Shown: positions 57,959-64,000 of the stretch, piece after piece
How the letters are laid out: each line of letters opens with the position of its first letter
Position numbering within the stretch: position 1 is the first letter of the stretch
From: Candidatus Stammera capleta
GTDB lineage: Bacteria; Pseudomonadota; Gammaproteobacteria; Enterobacterales; Enterobacteriaceae
Length of the DNA stretch: 64,000 bases
NCBI GenBank assembly: GCA_015134315.1
Contig: CP043973.1
Location: 89,611 to 153,610 of the forward strand
Direction: 5' to 3'
The notes under the pieces: model-generated
What the model saw: the letters and a program-made list of their open reading frames with translations, nothing else
Database searches by the model: none
What the model was told of the DNA's origin: nothing
Program-made: the position numbers and the translations under genes

Positions 57959-59731
57959 ATGCTAATATTAAAAATAATAGTACCAATTAATAATATTAAA
58001 AAATTATTTTATAAAACAAAATATATTAAAAATATAGAAATAGGATCAAGAGTATTAGTACCATTAAAAAAAAGAAAAATTATAGGAATAATTACTAAAA
58101 TATATAATAAAAAAAAAATTAAAAATATAAAATTTAAAAAAATTATTAAAATAATAGATAAAAAATTTTTATTAAATAAATATATATATAAATTAATTTA
58201 TTTTACAAGTAAATATTATCATTATTCAATAAAAAAATTAATTTTTAAATTAATACCAAGAAATAAAAAATTAACTATATCAAAATTTATAAAACAACAA
58301 AAAAAAACAAAAAAAAAAAACAAAAAATCTAAAATTTTATTATTAACTAAATATAAAAAATCTATAAAAATAAAATTTATTATTAAAATAATAAAAAAAT
58401 ATATTAATAATAATCTACAAATTTTAATATTAACTCCTAATATAAAAATTTTACATAAAATATATAATATATTATATAAAATATATAATAAAATAAATAT
58501 AATACATTCTAAAATTAATAAAAAAATAATAATAAATATATGAGAACAAACAAAAAAAAATAAAATTTATATAATAATAGGAACAAGATCAGCTGTATTT
58601 ACTCCATTTAATAATTTAGGTCTTATAATAATTTTTGAAGAACATAATAAATTATATAATGAATATAAAACATGCACATATAATGCAAAAAATTTATCAA
58701 TTATAAGATCTAAAATAGAAAAAAGCAATATTATTTTAGAATCTAATAATCCCTCAATTAAAACTTTATATTATATAAAAAAAAAAATATATAAAGTTAT
58801 AAAAATTAAAAAACAAAAAAAATTTAAATTAAAAAATAAAATTAATATATTTAATAAAAAAAATAAAATAAATATAATTAATAAAATAATTAAAAATATA
58901 AAAAACAAAAAAAAAATATTAATTATTACTAATAAAATATTTAATAAATATAAAATAAAATGTAATAATTGCAAAATTAATAAAATTAAATGTAAATACT
59001 GTAACAATAAATTAAATATTTTAAATAAATATAAAAATAAATGTATTTACTGTAAAAGATTTAATATAACAAAAAAAATATGTTATAAATGTAACAATAG
59101 TTTAAAAATTAAAAAAAATAAATTTTATAAATATGTAAAAAAAAATTTTAGTAATATATTTAATAAAAATAATAATATAAAATTTAAAAAATTTATAAAA
59201 ATATCAAATAATTTAAATAACTATAATAAAAATATTAAAATAATAATAATAAATAATATAGATGAATATTTAATTTCAGAAAATTATAAATCTATAGAAA
59301 TATTTATACAAAAATATTTTATTTTTTTAGAAAAAAATTATAATATCGAAAAAAAAATAATATTTATCACAAAATATCCTAATCATTATATTTTTAAACA
59401 AATTAAACATAAAAATTATCAACAAATTATATTAGATATAATAAAAGAAAGAAAGATAATTAAATATCCTCCATATTCATATGAATGTATTATAAGATTT
59501 GAAGAAAATAAAAATTTTTTAAAACTATGAAAAAATATAAAATATATATTTAAAAAATATAAAAATATAATAATAAATAATTTTTCAAAAAATAAAAATC
59601 ATTATTTTTACAAATATAAATGAAATTTAATAATACATAGCAAATTACAAAAATATTTACATATATTTATAAAAAAAATTATAATAAATATTAAAATTTA
59701 TAATATTAAATATTTAATAGAAATTAATTAA
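57959..59731 (+). CDS. priA: Primosome protein PriA, helicase motifs eroded
   Basis: Replication-restart factor; 590 residues (E. coli 732). The PriA identity rests on the N-terminal DNA-binding region (VPLKKRKIIGII), the block IIGTRSAVFTPFNNLGLIIIFEEHNK near 208, the eight-cysteine zinc region near 340-385, and KYPPYSYECIIRFEE near 500. But the Walker A GSGKT equivalent reads KYKKSIK, DEEH is FEEH, the SATP motif is SNNP, and the QVAGRAGR motif VI cannot be found. ATPase/helicase function is probably lost, leaving a structural role. One TGA Trp splits the frame near 195. Confidence 0.85.
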
Positions 59732-59739
59732 ATTATTTA

Positions 59740-60015
59740 TTAAAAACAAATAACAATTTCTTTAGATAAACAACATATTTTAGACACTTGATTATTTAAT
59801 CCTTTAGGAAATAAATTAAATAAAAAAAAACTATCATATTTATAATTTTTCTTATTTAAATATTGTAAAAGTAATTTACTATTAGGTAATAAACCATTTT
59901 TAAAATAAAAATTTCTATAAAAATATATAATTTTTCAATGAATTTTATCTAATATTAATCCTTGTTTTTTTGCTAATTTAGAAGCTATATTTCTATTTCA
60001 ACATTTTGTACTCAT
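59740..60015 (-). CDS. tusE: TusE sulfur-relay protein (DsrC family)
   Basis: Last carrier in the Tus relay, handing sulfur to MnmA for 2-thiouridine at wobble U34. 91 residues (E. coli 109), N-terminally shortened. HWKIIYFYRNFYFKNGLLPNSK near 26 (Trp from TGA; family EHWEVVRFVRDFY), YDSFFLFNLFPKGLNNQ near 60 (family YLYRLFPKGPAKQ), and C-terminal KEIVICF with the penultimate reactive Cys (E. coli KPVKCI). Two TGA codons made it invisible under the standard code. Convergent with priA. Confidence 0.88.
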
Positions 60016-60044
60016 CTTAAATTTTAAACTATATTTAATAAAAT

Positions 60045-61391
60045 TTATAATATAAATTTACTTAAATCTTCATTAATAACTAAACTATTTAATTTAGATT
60101 CTACATATTCGCTATCTATAGTAATAATTTTATTTTTATATTCTGTAGCATTATAAGATACATCTTCCATTAACTTTTCTAATACAGTATGTAATCTCCT
60201 AGCTCCTATGTTTTCTGTGTTTTCATTGATTTTTCATGCTATATTAGCTATACATTTAATTCCATCATTAGTAAAATTTATATTCACTCCTTCAACACTT
60301 AATAAATTTTTATATTGCGAAGTTATTGAAACATTAGGTTCTGTTAATATCTTTTCAAAATCTTTAGAACTCAAAGAACTTAATTTAACTCTTATAGGAA
60401 ATCTGCCTTGTAATTCAGGTATTAAATCAGATGGACTACATAATTGAAAAGACCCAGAAGCTATAAATAATATATAATCAGTTTTTACAACTCCATATTT
60501 AGTAGAAACAGTACAACCTTCTACTAAAGGCAATAAATCTCTCTGTACACCTTCTCTAGATACTCCAGAATCTGTAATTTGACCTCTTTTACATATTTTA
60601 TCAATTTCATCTATAAAAACTATTCCTTGTTGTTCAACTAGATCAATAGCTTTTTTTTTTATATCATCTAAATTAATTAATTTAGCAGATTCTTCTTCAA
60701 TTAATAAATCAATAGCATTTATAATTTTTAATTTACGTATTTTTCTTTTTTGACCACTTAAATTTTGAAATATAGATTGTAACTGACTAGTCATTTCTTC
60801 CATACCAGGAGGAGACATTATTTCTATTCCTAACGTAGGTATAGATATATTAATTTCTATTTCTTTATCATTATAATATCCATTACGTAATTTATTTAAT
60901 AAAAAATTTTTAATAAATGTTTTAGAATGATCATTAATATTTTCATTTATAAATTCGCATTTTATAAATTTACTATCATTAATTAATATATTAATAACTC
61001 TATTTTCTGCTAATATTTTAGCTTTTTTAATATTGTTTTTAATAACTTGTGTTTTTATCATTTTAACAGCATAATCAGTTAAATCTCGTATAATAGAATC
61101 AACTTCTTTTCCAACATATCCAACTTCTGTAAACTTAGTAGCTTCCACTTTTATAAAAGGTGAATTACTCAACTTAGCTAATCTACGAGCTATTTCAGTT
61201 TTACCTACTCCAGTAGAACCAATCATTAAAATATTTTTAGGAGTAATTTCATTTCTTATATCATCATTTAATTGCATTCTTCTTCATCTATTTCTTAAAG
61301 CAATAGAAACAGCTCTTTTAGCATCATTTTGACTTATAATAAATTTGTCTAATTCATTTACTATTTCTTTAGGAGTCATTTCATTATACAT
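60045..61391 (-). CDS. hslU: HslU ATPase of the HslUV protease
   Basis: AAA+ unfoldase feeding HslV. 448 residues (E. coli 443). Starts [24 protein letters not shown]-like, then ALRNRWRRMQLN (Trp from TGA), Walker [16 protein letters not shown] near 57, [22 protein letters not shown] near 82, Walker [15 protein letters not shown] near 255, [12 protein letters not shown], and [13 protein letters not shown] near 330; ends in L (needed in the HslV pocket). 21 bp after hslV. Confidence 0.97.
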
Positions 61392-61412
61392 AAAACACCT
61401 TATCATTAAATA

Positions 61413-61949
61413 TTATTTATCTTTTTTACAATATAATTCTTCTATAGTAAATATATGATTAGTATATACACATACATCAGCAGCTATACATAACGATTTT
61501 TTTACTATATCAAAAGAATTCAAACGAGTATTTTCTATTAATGCTTTAGCTGCAGAATAAGCATAAAAACCTCCACTACCTATAGATATTAAATCATTTT
61601 CAGGTTGAATAACATCTCCATTTCCAGAAATTATTAAAGAATGATTAACATCAACAATAGCTAACAAAGCTTCTAGTCTCCTTAAAATTTTATCAGTTCT
61701 TCAATCTTTAGCTAATTCTACAGCAGATTTTATAATATGACCTTGATATATTTCTAATTTTTTTTCAAAATATTCAAATAAAGTAAAAGCATCAGCTGTA
61801 CTACCAGCAAAACCAGCTATTACTTTATTATTATATAACTTTCTTACTTTTTTAACATTCCCTTTTATAATATTATTACCTAATGTAGCCTGACCGTCTC
61901 CGCCCATAACTACATAATTATTTTTTCTCACGCTTAATATTGTAGTCAC
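61413..61949 (-). CDS. hslV: HslV peptidase of the HslUV protease
   Basis: Proteasome-like threonine peptidase. 178 residues (E. coli 176). Starts [11 protein letters not shown], exposing the catalytic Thr after Met removal; [13 protein letters not shown] near 13; [15 protein letters not shown] near 45; [21 protein letters not shown] near 105; [11 protein letters not shown] near the C-terminus. One TGA Trp splits the frame near 83. Quality control in the heat-shock set. Confidence 0.96.
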
Positions 61950-61993
61950 AATTTACCTTCAAATTAATTTAATAAAACATTAAAATTTAAAAA

Positions 61994-62854
61994 TTATTTT
62001 AATTTCATCATTAATAATCTTAATTTATTAATAGCATTTTTTTCTAATTGTCTTATTCTTTCCGCTGAAATATTATAATAATTAGCTAATTTTTTTAAAG
62101 TAATTTTTTTTTTATTTAATCACCTTAACTTAATTATATTTTTACTTCTATCGTCTAAACACATAAAAGATAGTTTTAATTTCTTTAAAATATACTTTTT
62201 TCAATTTAAATATTCAAAATTTCTTGTAAAATTTGAATATTTATCTCATATTTCAATATTATGAAAATTATTATTATTATAATTTATATCTTCTTTATTA
62301 ATATTTAAATTAATATCTTTAGAAAACATTCTAGCTTCCATTTCATAAACATCTTTTTTAGAAACAGATAACTTTTTAGAAATATTTTTTATTTCTCTAT
62401 TATCAAACCATCCTATCTTTTTTTTTATTTTTCTTAAATTAAAAAATAATTTACGTTGTGATTTAGTAGTAGCTATTTTAACTATTCGCCAATTTTTTAA
62501 AATAAATTCATATATTTCAGCTTTAATTCAATAAATAGCAAAAGAAATTAATCTAATTTTAAAAGAAGGATTAAATTTATTAACGGCTTTAATTAAACCT
62601 ATATTACCTTCTTGAATTAAATCAGCTATAGATAAACCATAACCAGAATAATTTTTTGCAATATTTACAACAAAACGTAAATTTAAAATTATTAATGTCT
62701 TAGCAAATTTAAAATCTTTTAAATAATAAAATTTACTTAATAAATTATATTCTTTATCAAAAGATAAAATAGGAAAAGAATTTACTATATATATATAAGC
62801 ATCTAAACTTCCTAAATTAAATATATTAAAATTACTAATTTCAGTAATTGACAT
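61994..62854 (-). CDS. rpoH: RNA polymerase heat-shock sigma factor 32
   Basis: Directs transcription of heat-shock genes. 286 residues (E. coli 284). Region 2: [39 protein letters not shown] near 58-97, then [14 protein letters not shown] (Trp from TGA) and [22 protein letters not shown] near 120-140, the sigma-32 hallmark. Region 4 ends with an [18 protein letters not shown] helix-turn-helix. Both TGG and TGA encode Trp. Likely targets here are htpG, hslVU and others. Confidence 0.96.
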
Positions 62855-63130
62855 ACATATTCTCTTAAATAAAATATATCATTAAATATAAATTAAAATT
62901 TATAATTATAATATATAAAATATTAAACATTAATATAATTAATAATTTAATTAAATAAATAAATAATATAATATATATATATATATAAATATATAATAAA
63001 TAATAAATAGTTATTTTTTTTTATATAAATAATTTATCATTAATATATTATAATTAATATTTGAAAAAATTACTATTTAAATAAATAATTTAATATAATT
63101 AAAATATATCTATAAATATATAATATATAC

Positions 63131-63673
63131 ATGAAAATTATATCTGGAATATATAAAGGTAAAAAAATTTATACAATTAAAAATAAAATACTTAAACCTA
63201 CTACATCAATAATTAAAAAAATATTATTTGAATGATTAAATCCATTTATAAAAAATAAAATATGTCTAGATTGTTTCGCAGGAACAGGATCGTTAAGTTT
63301 AGAATCATTATCAAGAAAAGCTAAACATGTAACTTTAATAGAAAAAAATTATAAAATAACTAAATTAATAAAAAAAAATTTTAAAAATATAAAAACAAAA
63401 TATTTTAAAATATATAAAAATAATTCAATAAAATGAATTAAAAAAAATAAAAAACAATTTGATATAATATTTATAGACCCACCTTATAATAATAATTATA
63501 TAAATAATATAATACAAATATTAAAAGAAAAAAAAATAATTAAAAAACAAATATTAGTATGTATAGAAACTTTTAAAAATAATAATAATATATTTATACC
63601 TAAAAAATGATTTTTATATAAAAAAAAAATTAAAAATTCTACTAAATTATTAATTTATATTATAAATAATTAA
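63131..63673 (+). CDS. rsmD: 16S rRNA m2G966 methyltransferase
   Basis: N2-methylates G966. 180 residues (E. coli 198) with TGA as Trp. IISGIYKGKKI at the start, LKPTTSIIKKILFEWLNP near 25-42 (family LRPTTDRVRETLFNWL), SAM motif CLDCFAGTGSLSLESLSRKA near 50, and catalytic IIFIDPPYNN near 113. Divergent from rpoH; in E. coli it lies near the same cluster (rsmD-ftsY-ftsE-ftsX-rpoH), so the fts genes between have been lost here. Confidence 0.94.
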
Positions 63674-64000
63674 TAAATAATTTATTAAAACAAAATAATT
63701 AAATTAAATAAAATTAAAAAATAAATTTGTAATTTAATAAAAAAATATTAATTATATTAATATATTTTTTTTATTAAAAAATATTTATATAAATAAATAA
63801 TATATATATAAAAAATATTAATTAATATTAAATTTTAATAAATATAATAAAAAATTTTAATTAAATTGTAAAATATTTTAAATATATATTTTTGATAAAT
63901 AAATATTTAAATATAAACAAATGTATTAAGTATTAATTAATAAACTAAATTAATATAAATTTAATACTAAAATATATAATAAATATAATTATAATATATA
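63674..64000. other. Gene-free end of the window
   Basis: About 330 bp, A-rich on the plus strand, after rsmD. No assignable reading frame, RNA gene or strong hairpin was seen before the window ends. Confidence 0.55.

Overview
This window comes from a tiny, extremely AT-rich genome of a gammaproteobacterial (Enterobacterales-like) obligate symbiont that reads UGA as tryptophan. Gene content and order match E. coli neighbourhoods (rpmH-rnpA / dnaA-dnaN-gyrB, rpsP-trmD-rplS, rnhA/dnaQ, asnS-porin, alaS-csrA, rpmE/priA, hslVU, rpoH/rsmD, manXYZ, suf). Most long genes look broken under the standard code, but every interruption I checked is an in-frame TGA, often exactly where the family has a conserved Trp. 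Genes end in TAA, with TAG in at least lysS. Release factor RF1 (prfA) and its methylase prmC are present. The candidate host lineage is unknown; a beetle or other insect symbiont of the Stammera/Nardonella type is only a guess.

Layout. 0-0.6 kb: end of murJ. 0.7-6.5 kb: sufBCDSE Fe-S operon and ldhA. 6.7-10.6 kb: ruvX, rluD, mnmE, rnpA, rpmH. 10.6-18.3 kb (+): dnaA, dnaN, gyrB, rpsP, trmD, rplS, truA, a small membrane protein and three tRNAs. 18.5-25.3 kb: eno, tyrS, tRNA-Val, pyk, gyrA. 25.5-28.4 kb: mannose-family PTS operon with manX split into two genes. 28.9-37.2 kb: lysS, pth, prfA, prmC, argS, aspS, ruvC, csp. 37.2-39.1 kb: inverted repeats plus a protelomerase gene. 39.2-44.9 kb: gapA, rnhA, dnaQ, asnS, porin, two tRNAs. 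45-64 kb: csrA, alaS, recA, adk, htpG, dnaX, secA, a DUF721/DciA-like gene, rsmH, tpiA, rpmE, priA, tusE, hslUV, rpoH, rsmD.

The main finding is at 37.5-39.1 kb. A 511-residue protein is unmistakably related to the hairpin-telomere resolvases (protelomerases TelN/TelK) of the linear plasmid-phages N15 and phiKO2. It keeps every catalytic position I can align (R259, K284, K360, R363, H396, Y405). Starting 24 bp upstream of its start codon is an almost perfect palindrome with two 32-bp arms, which is what a telomere resolution site (telRL) looks like. At the same point the strand composition flips: the + strand is T/G-leaning to the left and A/C-leaning to the right, as expected at a replication terminus. 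The simplest reading is that this symbiont has, or recently had, a linear chromosome with covalently closed hairpin ends, maintained by a domesticated phage enzyme. The enzyme has ameliorated to the host's AT bias and carries seven UGA-Trp codons, so it is a long-term resident.

Other genes fit a fermentative lifestyle: sugar uptake by the ManXYZ PTS, lower glycolysis (tpiA, gapA, eno, pyk) and D-lactate dehydrogenase. A trimeric porin, MurJ, SecA and a stress set (rpoH, hslUV, htpG, csp) suggest the cell keeps its own envelope. Several proteins are trimmed (DnaX without tau domains, SecA without its zinc tail, PriA without recognisable helicase ATPase motifs). Coordinates for genes running through TGA were obtained by reading frame by eye.
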